This document shows, in pieces, positions 10,821 through 21,757 of a DNA stretch of 64,000 nt; position 1 is the stretch's first letter, and each line of letters begins with the position of its first letter. A model generated the notes under the pieces. That model was not told the origin of the DNA, made no database searches, and saw only the letters and a program-made list of their open reading frames with translations. A program made the position numbers and the translations under genes. The stretch comes from Diaporthe sp. PMI_573. Lineage: Eukaryota > Ascomycota > Sordariomycetes > Diaporthales > Diaporthaceae. The stretch covers positions 992,001 to 1,056,000 of the forward strand of contig JAJTUP010000013.1 of the NCBI GenBank assembly GCA_021399435.1. The letters are read 5' to 3'.

Positions 10821-12266
10821 TCAAATCCAAGCCGCCGGACGCTCAGCATCATGCAAGCTCTTGCTCCTCGCAGCCCTCCTCAAGGGCAGCGGCGGAGGCG
10901 GCGTGGGCGGCCTCGTAAATCTTGACCCACCACCACCGCTGAAGTCGACACTACCCCGACCACAACCACGACCACCACCCACGGAGGATCCCGATCCTCT
11001 CCTCGACCTCGCCGCGCCACCGGCCCTTGTGTGCCGGCGGCGCGGCGTCGGGCCGCGGTGGAGCGGAGGCATGCTCAAGGCCGTGCAGGGCACCGAGCTG
11101 TCGCGCGTGGAGGGCCGCCTGCTCGACCGCGAGGACGGGCTGTCGAAGAAGAGGAAGCCGCCGAGGGCTTGCGCCTCGGCCTCGGCCTCGGCTGCGGCTG
11201 CGGTTCCTAGGGATGGAGGCTCGGGTGAAGGGGGCGAGGGGGATGATGACGAGATGGAGCATGGAGAGACTTCGCCAGATTGGTGGGAGAGCCGCTGCTC
11301 GTGTCGGCTCTCTGCCTCGTCGTCAGCATCATGGTCGTAATAGATGCTTGCGGAGAGAGGGCGGTGTCGCAGGTGCGGCTGGGAATCGATGAAGGCGGGG
11401 TGGCCTGCTGGCGAGGGGATGTCTGCCTTTTCCGAGGTCCAGCGGCTTAGGTGAGGCGCTATGGGGGTGATGGGCGATATGTCGACTATGGGCTCTGACC
11501 TGAGAGTCCTGGGCCTGGGTGTTGCGGCGCCTTGTAAGGGCAGAGTCATCGGACTCTCTATCGACTGTTTTCGCTCCTCGTCGTTATTGCCTGCTCCGCT
11601 CGTACTTTCGTCGGTTTGCTGCTGGGTTCCGTCTTCTCCTTTGTCGGTCTGGTCTCGCCTCTTGCGTCGCCTGCGCCAGGCTACGTAGATGATTGCCAGG
11701 ATGACTATCAGCAGCACGGCTGTTCCGCCAAGAACAGTGCCTATGACGATCCCAGTCGTTCGGGATGATCCGATGTTCACTGGGGATGCTGTCGAGGTCT
11801 GTGACGGTGCTGTGTCTGAGGTATCAGAGGAGGGAGACGGCCGAATTGTGCTCCCAGTGCCTGCAGGGGCAGTGGGCGAGGATACCTCGGCAATTTCAGT
11901 CAACTGCTGGGAGAAGGTAACTTCATTGTCGACTGCGCTTGGGGTGGACGCGATCTCCGGGGCGAATACTCCTGGAGAAGAATCCGACCTTGTTCTCGAA
12001 ATAGTCGAGCTTGACCTCGACTCTTCCGAAAAGCTGGCCGGCGCCGAGGCGACAGTGAGAGGTACTGCGTGATCTTTGATGGTGATAGCATCAAAATTAC
12101 GACTTGGGCTCACTGAGCGGCTCGCGAGTGCTGTCTCAGACAAGCTGGCCTCGCGAGCCTGATGTTCGACGTGCTTAGGGGTACCGGCGGGATTGGAAGC
12201 AGTCGGGGACGAAAGGAGAGACCCTACAGAATGGGAGCAGGGTGCGACATTCGTGTATCGATGCAT
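10821..12266 (-). CDS. Single-pass membrane protein with Ser/Thr-rich ectodomain; N terminus interrupted
   Basis: The 481-aa frame has a Ser/Thr/Pro-rich region of about 165 residues, one transmembrane span (GIVIGTVLGGTAVLLIVILA and on), an Arg-rich stop-transfer (WRRRRKRR) and a 280-residue disordered tail with Ser, Pro and Gly tracts. This layout resembles fungal Mid2/Wsc-like surface sensors, without recognisable homology. The ATG at 12266 gives no signal peptide. The same frame upstream carries an ATG at 12374 with a good signal peptide (MAKSLTPRCCISAIWALLYF), cut off by an in-frame TGA at 12311-12309. I found no intron that removes the stop while keeping the hydrophobic core. The gene may therefore be a recent null allele, contain a sequence error, or start elsewhere. 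Confidence 0.6.
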   Translation of the reverse strand: MHRYTNVAPCSHSVGSLLSSPTASNPAGTPKHVEHQAREASLSETALASRSVSPSRNFDAITIKDHAVPLTVASAPASFSEESRSSSTISRTRSDSSPGVFAPEIASTPSAVDNEVTFSQQLTEIAEVSSPTAPAGTGSTIRPSPSSDTSDTAPSQTSTASPVNIGSSRTTGIVIGTVLGGTAVLLIVILAIIYVAWRRRRKRRDQTDKGEDGTQQQTDESTSGAGNNDEERKQSIESPMTLPLQGAATPRPRTLRSEPIVDISPITPIAPHLSRWTSEKADIPSPAGHPAFIDSQPHLRHRPLSASIYYDHDADDEAESRHEQRLSHQSGEVSPCSISSSSPSPPSPEPPSLGTAAAAEAEAEAQALGGFLFFDSPSSRSSRRPSTRDSSVPCTALSMPPLHRGPTPRRRHTRAGGAARSRRGSGSSVGGGRGCGRGSVDFSGGGGSRFTRPPTPPPPLPLRRAARSKSLHDAERPAAWI

Positions 12267-12969
12267 TGTCGTACTCGCACATAAAATACCATCGAAGAAG
12301 GATTGAAATCAAGCAAAGTAAAGCAGGGCCCAGATCGCTGAGATACAACACCGGGGAGTCAGTGATTTGGCCATGAGTCTTCCGACGAAAAGAAAGAGGC
12401 CGAAAGCCAACGAGATCATTGTGATCCCCCATCGTTCTGCATGGCTGTTCTATTTGAGGTGCCGAGGACGCTGTAAAGCGTGTCTTTGGCCACGAAGCCG
12501 CGTCCTGAAAAGGAATCGAGTCGGCCCGGCGGACTTTTGTGTCCCAGGGGCTGGCTCTGCCGTCTGGGAGACGGGAAATCCGGCAGGGCATTTGGACGGG
12601 ACGGAAACGTCCAGGATGATCGGTTGCTTTAAAATATGACATACGACGTAGCTGGGCAATGTAAACAAAGGAAGTTGACAGACCGGCAGAGCTTGATGAG
12701 GTAGTTACACGAGAGGGACCGTGTGCTGGGTAAACGACCAAGGTTGTCTTCCGTGATCAGTTTGCGAAATGGCGGTCACGGGTGTTCAAATGGCGTGAAC
12801 AAACGAGGAAGATCTGTTTGACCGGACTGACATCATGTAACAGAACAGAGTAGTCGGCTTGGCGTGCTGAGCCATCCAAGGCGCCCCGCGCCTTCTCACA
12901 CCTCATATTATCATCCCAGCCCCCACCAGCCGACGGGAACGAGCGCGTTCGTATGACACCCGCACACAT

Positions 12970-14071
12970 TCAAGCGCCATACCCCCATTCCCACACCCAG
13001 TTGTCCACAATCTTCACTGGGTCATACTTCTTCTCCTTCTCGGTGCTCACGATGTCGCCAATTTCCTTCGAATGACGAGAGGCCTTGTCAGGACCATGGG
13101 GACGGTGATGGGCGGGTTTGTGGGAAGAGTAAGAGTGGTGGCGACTACTTTTTTTGCTGGCTCTGGAGCGGGCGGCGGAGGCAGCGCCTGGACTGTGACG
13201 GAGGGTGCCTTCTTGTGCTGGGCTGATGGCGGCGGCTGGGTAGCCTGTCTGGCCGGCGGCGATGAGGCCTTGCTCGGCGGCGGCGGAGGGAGGGCTTTCT
13301 GTTGTTGTTGCTTGTGTGTATTGGTAGTGGTGGCTGTGGCTGGCGTCTCTACTACCACTGACTGTTAGGGCGGCGAAGTCATCTGGCAGCGAATGTGAAG
13401 CAGCAGCAGAAGCATTGTAGTAACAAAACGCGCACGCGCAGCCGCTCCCAGCCGTTTCATAGCTAGCGGACGGTGGCGGCTGCTCGGGGGGTTGAATCGT
13501 AGTAGGAGCAGTAGCAGGAGCAGTAGCAGTAGCAGGAGCAGCGGTCTCTTCAAATCGCACTGGCTCACCAGCTGGAGGTGCCGAGGCGGCTGCCGAGGCT
13601 GACGCCGACGACGACTTGGCCGAAGGGGCGGCCTCCCTGGGCTTTTGCTCCCAGATTGTTGAGAAGTCCTTTGTGAACTGATAAACCCATCCACCTGGAC
13701 TTCACAGTCAGCAGCGTGCGCCTTTGTTGCTTGATGTATAGGTCCCACTCACCATCCTCCGTAGCCTTTGCCCTCCAGTGGCCGTCCCAACCAGCCCCTT
13801 CGATCGGTTCCCACTTGGACCACTCCGGCGCTGGCGGCGATGCCACTTCTTTCTCTTTAGACGCTTCCTTGGGCTCCTCCTTGGACTCCTCCTTCTTTGA
13901 TTCCTTGGGAGGTTCCTTAGTGGGCTCCTTGACCGAGGGAGCCGCAGGAGCTGGCGGTGGAGACTTCTCCAGTGATGGCCTCCTCACTTCAACCCGGCGC
14001 ATCACCGTCCCCGCGACGGGAAGCTCACGTCTTCTGGAGTGGCGGTGCTTTTCCGTGTAGTAAGATGACAT
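12970..14071 (-). CDS. Low-complexity protein with Trp-rich end segments, function unknown
   Basis: Two exons (14071-13753 and 13694-12970) are separated by a 58-nt intron with donor GTGAGT. The join gives ATEDG|GWVYQFTKDF and a 347-aa product. From the N terminus: a basic start (MSSYYTEKHRHSRRRE), a Lys/Glu/Pro repeat region (KEPTKEPPKESKKEESKEEP), a Trp-rich block (EWSKWEPIEGAGWDGHWRAK), an Ala/Pro-rich linker, a Cys cluster (GCACAFCYYN), a basic His/Ser region and a final WVWEWGYGA. The conserved-looking Trp segments at both ends and the clean intron argue for a real gene. No signal peptide, membrane span or known domain is visible. I chose 14071 because the 19 residues upstream are unlike the rest. 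Confidence 0.7.
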
Positions 14072-15291
14072 TTTGCTACCAAGTCCTATCGCACTGACGA
14101 GGGGAGAGCAAGCATGATTCAGGACCAATGACGAAAGAGCGTGGAGTAAGGATCCTTAACACCAACGGGTTCCGGGGGAGCAGCCAGGGGGGGGGGCAGA
14201 CGTTTATAAGTCGAAACGGAGAGAGAGCCACAAGGGGCGGATCTGGTGTTTGACAAGCCGAGCATGTTGCAGGAGCTGGTCATCAGGGCCATCCCCTGAC
14301 TGCCGACGACGGGAGATGGGTGCCCAAGGAAAGCTTACCGGGCCTGTGGATCCCCAAGGTAAGCGTGACGCAGTCAGTAACGCCGACCGCTGTCCAAATG
14401 TCGCGCAGTGGTGTGACAGGGCACACGGCGTCCGGAAAGTGCCTCATGTCCTCACGCCCTCACTCCCATTTGCCGACGGCAGGTGAGGCCCGTCGGTGGG
14501 CCGAGGAGGCGTGCGCTGTGACCCGGTGACGGTTGGTGACGGCGATGAGCCCTGTGAGCGTGCGCCATTGTGCTGCGTGCTGTGCTTTTTCGAGTGTCAC
14601 CTCAACCAGTAGCACTTTAAGTTGCGCCTAACAGCACCCCGACGAATAATGAGCCTTCAAGGCCGGATATTAAAGGCTGAGATCGTGCACTTTCGCCTGC
14701 GCGTTTTCTGGAAACGTCCAGCCACGCACCCGGGCGCCGGGTGCTGGTCCCAGCCATTGGCCCAAAAGGCTCAGGTGACCTTCCAATCCGAGGAAGTGAG
14801 GGCGATTCCAAATGATATCAGGCTCTTGTTAATGGCTGCCCTATTGTTGAGTTGTTGTGGCCCAACCCGGCGGTGGTCGTTTGCCTAGGCTTAAGACTCG
14901 CGCAAGGCTGCCCAACTGACAGGGGGTGGCCTTGTCCAGGCCTTTCGCATAACGCGCCGGCCCAGTTTGTTAGGTATTGGTCATCAGGGCCCTTGGACAA
15001 CACGCCTCGGAAGTGGTGTGCACATCGAATGTAATTAACCTTCGATCCAGGAAGCAACCCATTACGGGTGTTTATTCGGAAGTCCACATCGTATCTGGCA
15101 ATCTGCACGCCCGGCTACCAATCAGTAGCTGGGCGTCCGAAAGACCTGCGCGGGTGTCTGTGTTGAGCTTGATGCATCTGTCAGCGACACCATGTGGCTG
15201 TTGGGAACTGCTCACTGGCTGTACAAGTGGTGAAAGAAAAGCAAGTGCGTCATGGCTGCGTGCTGCTTTTGATCCGTTGTCTGTTTCGATC
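14072..15291. other. Gene-free stretch
   Basis: It holds the promoter of the low-complexity protein gene and the 3' flank of the mannosyltransferase gene. A 10-G run is at 14187-14196. The open frame at 14977-15492 on the plus strand is mostly antisense to the mannosyltransferase and is not supported. Confidence 0.35.
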
Positions 15292-16825
15292 TCAGCGTCT
15301 CTGGTGCTGGCGGTTCGATCTCCTGGCATTCAGCGCCGACGACGACGTGATCAGAGTCTCGTCCCAGGGCCTCCAATCTGGCTTCCCCATAACGTCCATG
15401 CATTTCACTTGCTGCGGCGGGTCTTTCTGCCACGCTATCTTGGAATTCTTGTCTTGCTCCGGTCCAACCCATTTCGAGGTGTGACCTTTTAGAGCTTTGA
15501 GAGCCCTGCCCTGATCATCCGAGTACGCGAGACTGACACTGGGCACGACAGCAATCTTGCCCCAGCCTTTGTGCCAGAGGTCTTTGCAGAATAGCTCCGG
15601 CTCCCCTTGGAAGCACTCTCCGGAATGGTAACCCCTGAACACCATGTCCCCGTACAGAATAGGGTCCGCCGATAAGGCGACCGCACCGCTCCAGCAGCTG
15701 AATACCTGAAATGGCAGGTGGGCGCCATATCGACCCTCTGTCTCATGATCGTTCCAGAAGAGATTCCAACCCTCGCCCAAACTCTTGTCCTCGGGAGCCC
15801 TAAAGAAGGATTCGCCCGTCAACGTCCGAGATGCCCAGACGTCGTAGAAGGTGGGATTTCGTCCGACATAGGTCCAGTCAAGGGCGCATGCCATGTCAGC
15901 CCCCAGGTGGTTCCGCTGATAGGCTAGCTCGAGGATGTCCTCCGTGCAGATGGCGACGTCGTTCAGAAAGATGACGGTTGTATCCTCCGAGTAGAGGCGA
16001 GTGTTGTCAAGCATTGGTTGCAACGCAAGGTTCCTCATCTCGGCCGAACTAGTCACCCGTTGGTCCTTGCCCTCCCTAAGATCGACACTGCTGGTTTCGA
16101 AGAAGTAGCGGGCAATACCCAGGGCGTCGAGCTCAGGGCGGATCGAATCGAGTACCAGGGTGGTGCCATCATCGCTGTTGCCCCCGACGATTGAGAGCAC
16201 ACAGTCCTCGGGGCCAAGGAAGCGGATCGCCTCCACAATACTTCCGATGAGTCGGGGCAAGAGATCAACAACCTGGGTCACATCCAGGGCAAAGTAATAT
16301 TTGAAGAACTTGAGAGGCGTGTTGCGACGCGTATTGGCTGCAGACTTCAGCGTTTCATAGCGTGCCAAGACTGGAGGCGGCGGCACAGGGCACTCGAGCC
16401 GCTGAAAGGTCGCATCGGCAGGATTAAAAATGGCCCGGACGTTGTCGTCCACGTTCTCCAAGGTCTTGGAGGCTTCCGAACTACTGTCCTCGATGGGTGT
16501 CAGCAGCTCTCCTGATGTCTCCACCGATGCCTGCTGAGGAGATGCTGAAGGATGCGACACGGTGGCCGGGTTGTGCGCGCCTTGTTCGCCTTTGCCTGCG
16601 CCTTCGCCTTCGCCTTCACCCTCGCCTTATCCACCCCGTCAGCCAGAACATTTCAGAACTCAGCAGCCAAGCGTGCTGGACAAAGACGGTCGACTCACCC
16701 GAGGCAGGGAAGAGCCCCTGGATCGGCCCAAACCTTTCTGACAATGTGTCGCGATACCAGAGCACAAACACGACAAAGAGTGTCAGTATCGCGATCTTTC
16801 CGCCAACACTCAGCCTGGGGCGCAT
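15292..16825 (-). CDS. Type II membrane alpha-1,3-mannosyltransferase, CAP59/CMT1 family (GT69)
   Basis: Exon 1 (16825-16699) encodes MRPRLSVGGK and one membrane anchor (IAILTLFVVFVLWY). A GTGAGT intron with a CTGAC branch site ends at 16626, and exon 2 (16625-15292) carries the rest; total 486 aa. A Gly-Glu repeat follows the intron. The catalytic region starts near YYFALDVTQVVDLLPRLIGS and includes CVLSIVGGNSDDGTT (acidic pair of a metal- and nucleotide-sugar-binding type), TTVIFLNDVAICTEDILEL, MACALDWTYVGRNPTFYDVW, the SCWSGAVALSADPI block and SECFQGEPELFCKDLW with the sign of HSGECF. These blocks define Pfam CAP59_mtransfer, whose founder is the cryptococcal Cmt1. In ascomycetes the likely role is Golgi mannosylation of cell-wall or surface glycans. 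A start at 16921 is possible but less typical for this topology. Confidence 0.88.
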
Positions 16826-18723
16826 CTTGCAGAAAGGGAATGGACACGAGTCGTCGCAATCGATGCTGGCGATCTCTAAGGCTGGCAAGCTGGAGAGACA
16901 AGCGAAGAGACTCGGCCGCACCTTTTGGGGCAGGGGACCGGCTTAAGGCGTAGCCATTGCTCCGTGACACTCCCACCGCGCATGCACGTGTTCCAAGGTT
17001 GGCTGTTGGCCATGCCGCTGGTTGCGGCGATCCGGTTTCTGCCCAGCCCACCCGGAGGCCACGAGAGGTCACTGAGCGACGGTCTGGGATTGCAGCATCT
17101 GACTAGTCATTTAGGTGGGTCTCATCCACTCTGGATGGACTGTGTGGCCAATCCCAAGATCCTCCTATTTATACAGTAATGGTGATCAACACTGAACTCC
17201 ATAGTCACTCCGAGAGGGCGTTACAGTTATGCTCGGTAACAATTTAGCTGGCCTAATGCGCACATGTAGCAGGCATCTAGACTGACAGAGTGAGCCATTC
17301 AGTAAACCCTCATCTAGCCCTAGCCCTAGCCCTAGCCCAGCAGCATTACTCACGCGAGTGCCAGGGTCTACTCGTCTGGGCTACCCCATCCTGAGGTCTG
17401 GACGAGACAGCCTGGCGAGACAGCCTGCTCAACCACTAGGATCGAGACCACCTCCCAAGGCTTCAAACCCAAGAGTGCAATCGCGAATGCAACGGCAAGA
17501 TACGCACTGCGACCATAGTTGCATCTTGTTAGAGAGACCTAGATTTCATGCAATGCTGGGTGATCCAGACGCGTACTTTCGTACTCCCCACGCGGCTCGA
17601 CCAGGCACATAGGGCAGTCAGCGTAAAGTGACTGGGGATTTCCTCCAACAGATTTCTGAAGTAGACAAGTACTAGTTCTATACTCAACAATGAGTACTCT
17701 CAGATAGAACCTGTGAGGACATGTTCAATCCATCTATACGATGAGTGCGGTATTTTCTCAATTCTGATTCTCTTCGCCAGTGTCACCACTGACCGCCCGT
17801 CGACTGTGACAAAGCTAGACTCTCTCAGAGCTGATTACCCGTTTAAATTTCATGTGCTATGAGCCGTCGACACTCGAGCTCAGAGAGACACGACAACTGA
17901 GCCAATGGCTCAAGACCACAGTTCCGAAAGAGTGCATAAAGCTTTCGTATACAGCCCTCCTGGTGGCCCTTTACTTCTAATATCCACACGCACACCCAAG
18001 TCTGAGGGCTGAACTTTGGGAGGCCAATCCAGCCACCATTCAATCTAGAGGCTTTTCAGACTTCTTGCTGGAAGCGTTCCCTCGCCTCCTTCAGCTCCTT
18101 CTTGGCTTCCGGTCCCTCGCGACTCGTCCGCCTCGCTATGCATTGCCGGCTGTCACCAAGTATCGAGTAGTGGCCCGTCGTCACAAGCAACACAACCATC
18201 CTTGACCACGGTCTAATATGAAGCTTTTGTTTGGTTCGGAGATGTTAAGAAGTCTTGTGGGTCAATTGGGTATAACAACATAGTCTTGGCTAATGGCGTG
18301 CTACGCCAAAACAACCTTCGCAGTACTGGGAAGTCTGAACCACTTACCTAAGATCTGTTGCTAGTTCGACCCAAATAGTTCGGAGCTGTGTAAGAATGCC
18401 CTACGATTCGTTGCGTTCACCTTGGCTGGCATAACGTGGTTGTTCATTCACCCCTCGATGCTAACTTGTAGCAGCCACACCAGGGGAAGGTGAATGAAAT
18501 GTGCATCTCCGTGGAAGTCTAAAGTCTGAGGGGTCTTTCGGACGGCTTCTGGGCCGCATGAGCACGCGAGAACAGGATCCGAATGGCAACATTCGAACTC
18601 TTCTCGCCTTCGCGGCGCGCAGTCATGGCACGAGCAGCCACCATGGCATGGCAGATCAATCGCATAAAAAGGATGTCGCCGAGTTATATCTTTGCCAACT
18701 TAATTCCTTGATACCAAGGCAAC
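16826..18723. other. Gene-free stretch of about 1.9 kb
   Basis: No coding sequence is recognised. A short TAGCCC tandem array lies at 17315-17338 and AT-richer DNA from about 17640. A TATA-like GCATAAAAAGG near 18662 could serve the transporter gene at 18724. Confidence 0.4.
17315..17338 (+). repeat. Tandem TAGCCC hexamer, four copies
   Basis: Four perfect TAGCCC units lie in tandem, preceded by AAACCCTCATC. This is one base off the fungal telomere unit (TTAGGG; CCCTAA on the other strand), so it is telomere-like but not canonical. Confidence 0.8.
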
Positions 18724-20832
18724 ATGGTTCGCGACGCCAACAGCGACCGTGAGTTGGATATTGAACGCACGACGTTTACCCCTAACCCGGATTCGAAGAT
18801 CGCTTCTGAGTACCCAAGCTCGGAGAATGTTTCCAAGGAACTCAAGAAGTCGGAGTACAACGACAGAGATGCGTTCGTAGGAGGTGGCTCTCTCGAGGCG
18901 TACGAGCCGATTCCAGAATACGAGGGTCGACATCGGTATGATCCCAAAGCGCAGTGGACGGAGGAGGAGGAGAAGAAGCTTGTCCGTAAGCTTGACTACC
19001 GTGTCTGTTCTTGGGTCTGCCTCATGTTCTTCGGTGAGCAACATACAATTCTTTTGCCTATGCATTCTCTGACATAATTTCAGCGCTGCAACTCGATCGA
19101 GGCAATATCTCACAAGCCCTCTCCGACAATTTGCTGCACGACCTTGGACTCTCGACGAACCAGTACAATCATGGCATGATGATATTCTATCTATGTTTCC
19201 TCTCTGCAGAAGTACCGTCGCAGATGATCTCGAAGAAGCTTGGGCCTGATGTCTGGATCCCTATCCAGATGGTAACCTGGAGTGTCATCGGCATCGCCCA
19301 AGGCTTCATAACCGGCGAAAAAACCTTTTACGCCACACGCGCCTTGCTCGGTCTCGTCGAAGGTGGATTCATCCCGGATGCGATCCTATATCTCAGCTAC
19401 TTCTACAAGAACACTGAAATGCCGGTCCGCATGAGTTACTTCTACTGCTCATCGCACGCCACTTTCATCGTGGCGGCATTCTTGGCTTTTGGTATTCTGC
19501 ATAGTAAGCAGCTTCTGGATACAATTTTAACCCCTTCAAGAAGCAAGTTCTGCCAGAATGTGGCCAGTGCCTCAAAGAACTTATCACACTGCTGGTTTTG
19601 AGACAGGCTATGGCCGTACTGTGACACTTTCCTCCCCCAATTTGTATGAAACTACTCCCTTGGTCCTTTGATAGCTGACTCTGAATGCTGCAGTGCGCAA
19701 TGTCGCGGGCTGGGAGGGCTGGAGGTGGCTCTTTGCGCTCAAAGGAGGCTTGACTGCCATCATTGGTGTGCTTTCGTGGTTCTACCTACCTCCCAGCCCG
19801 ACGCAGACTGCCAGTTGGTTCAGAGGAAAGGATGGGTGGTTCACGGAGCAAGAGGAAATCATCATGGTCAATCGTGTATTACGTGACGACCCTGCCAAGG
19901 TATATCAGCCCAGTGTTTGTGGGAAGTCAGAACTAACATTGTATACAGGGGGGCATGCACAACCGCCAAGGCTTAACGTTGAAGCTCCTGTGGGCATCGT
20001 TGATGGACTACGACCTCTGGCCGATGTATCTCATTAGTTTCACGCTACTCATTCCGACCAACCCTGTCAGCGCATGTCAGTAGCATTCTTCTCCTCTTGC
20101 GGATTCCCTTCTTTCAAGTTTTGGAGTGTTCCAGAACGCATCACTTTGGGATCCGTAGCAGGTCGCTAACACGTACTAGACCTGACTCTGAGTCTGCGCA
20201 ACCATGGCTTTGACACGTTCAAGACCAACCTGCTGACCATTCCGGCCTATGTGCTCTTCCTAATCCAGCTGCTGTTCTGGACAAGGGTCTCGGAGAAGAT
20301 CAACAATCGCATGGCCATTGCGCTGTTCTACTCGCTCTGGTGCTTGCCTTTGCTGGTGGCTCTGGAATTGCTGCCCGGTGATGCGAGCCCGTGGTCCTGG
20401 TACGCGGTCACCATCATGCTAATCGGGTTCCCCTATGTCCATTCCATCATGGGTGAGTAACCACTTTGCCCTGCTTTAGATACTCTATTAATGCCTCCCG
20501 AAGTGTCACTCGTCTCTCGCAACTCCGGATCCGTGCGCACTCGCACGGTCGGAAGTGCGATGTACAACATGATCTGTCAGGCAAGCTCTGTCATCGCGTC
20601 GCAGATATATCGTGAAGACGACAAGCCTTTGTACCGTCGCGGAAACAAGGTTCTGTTAGGACTCGTCGCATGGAATGTGGTGATGACCATTTTTGTCAAG
20701 GGTTACTATGTGTGGAGGAACAAGTCGAGAGAGAAAATCTGGAACAATATGACCGCAGAACAGAAAGATGACTATATCAGGACGACTAAGGATGAGGGCA
20801 GCAAGAGGCTGGATTTCCGTTTTGCTCATTGA
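18724..20832 (+). CDS. MFS transporter, anion:cation symporter (Dal5/Tna1-like) family
   Basis: Six exons (18724-19033, 19084-19503, 19694-19899, 19949-20075, 20180-20452, 20504-20832) give 554 aa, with all phases consistent. The cytosolic N terminus ends in EEEKKLVRKLDYRVCSWVCL, the usual lead into TM1. Family hallmarks follow: LDRGNISQALSDN, GPDVWIPIQMVTWSVIGIAQ, the TRALLGLVEGGFIPD signature and GWEGWRWLFALKGGLTAIIG. The second half includes FKTNLLTIPAYVLFLI and a C-terminal EKIWNNMTAEQKDDYIRTT with DFRFAH. Relatives carry small organic anions and vitamins (allantoate, nicotinate, pantothenate) by proton symport across the plasma membrane; the substrate here is unknown. Introns 2 and 4 are repeated elements shared with other genes in this window (see the introner-like entries); introns 1, 3 and 5 are ordinary (49-51 nt). 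Confidence 0.9.
19504..19693 (+). mobile_element. Introner-like element, ~190-nt family, copy in MFS transporter intron 2
   Basis: The whole intron, from GTAAGCAGCTTCT to GAATGCTGCAG, aligns end to end with the intron at 38767-38955 (reverse strand) in the dioxygenase gene. I count about 36 differences in 190 positions by eye, with one 1-nt gap. Shared blocks include TTAACCCCTTC, ATGAAACTACT and TTGGTCCTTTGATAGCTGAC (with the branch site). The exons on either side are unrelated. Insertion phase is 1, with flanking A and TG the same in both genes. Confidence 0.85.
20076..20179 (+). mobile_element. Introner-like element, ~104-nt family, copy in MFS transporter intron 4
   Basis: The intron runs from GTCAGTAGCATTC to the branch GCTAACAC and acceptor TACTAG. 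It is similar along its full length to the introns at 26078-26181 (epoxide hydrolase) and 39069-39171 (dioxygenase), both in sense orientation to their genes. Shared blocks are CATTCTTCTCCT, TCCAGAACGCATCA and CCGTAGCAGG. Splicing joins PTNPVSA|YLTLSLRNHG. Confidence 0.85.
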
Positions 20833-21757
20833 GGGTGTTTTCAAAAGAACTTTGGTATTGGTTGATGGTTACGAGCGCACATATAGAGGCGAAACCATGA
20901 GAATTGTGAAGACAACACCAACCGTTTGTGTTAAGCTAGAGCTGATCCGAGTCGAGAGCGGACGGTGTTGCTGTTTCAAACTCGGCTTGAAGTTTGTCAT
21001 TGATAGATTTACCCTGTGGGAGTTTGACTCATCGATTCAAAGTCTCACTGCTCTCTTTTGCGATCACAGAAGCCCACCTGGGCTTGAAGACACCTGAAGT
21101 TGTGGACCGACCATCTGAGGCCATATGGAGTTGGAACATAGATCAGCAACCAATAGAATCATAAGGCAACGTTGGAAGCGAGGAGACATGTCCATCCATA
21201 GGTGAGCTATAAGCACTCGAGCTTCCTCGGAGACTAGGTGCTTTCCCTGGTTTTCAGCTCAAAGTTTCCAGTCTGTAGAAGTCTGCTGTATGCAAATCGC
21301 GTGCAGAGGGCTTTGAAGAGCTCCCACGACTGGATTGCCATTCCCCAATGAGTGCGTGCTCGCTTCGGAAATCCTGACCGTGGCTTCCTTCCCACGATTA
21401 CTAGCCTGACAAAGACCACACACGAGCATCACGCATCATCGCAACCCTAGCTGCCGCGAAGCATCTTGCGTGTGGTTGCTCCGAAAAGCACAGGCAGTTG
21501 TTGCGGCCCCGCCATGTGGGAAAGCCCCCTCGTGACTGTTCAGTGAAACCTCTACTGATTGCACCTTTCAGCCTCATCTTCTCTTCATCCCCTTGACTCA
21601 TGGCTCCAACAGTTAGTCAACTGTCACTGCTATCAAGTTCGAAGTGACCAAAAAGCCAGGTCTTCGCTGTTGACTGCAACCTGCCAAGCTGCTCAGCACG
21701 CTTCCAGTCGATTCGCAACCTTCCTCTGAGCCTGGTTTCTCTCTACCCAGCGTCAAA
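20833..21757. other. Gene-free stretch
   Basis: It is the 3' flank of the transporter and the promoter region of the gene at 21758. No supported coding sequence is seen. Confidence 0.35.
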
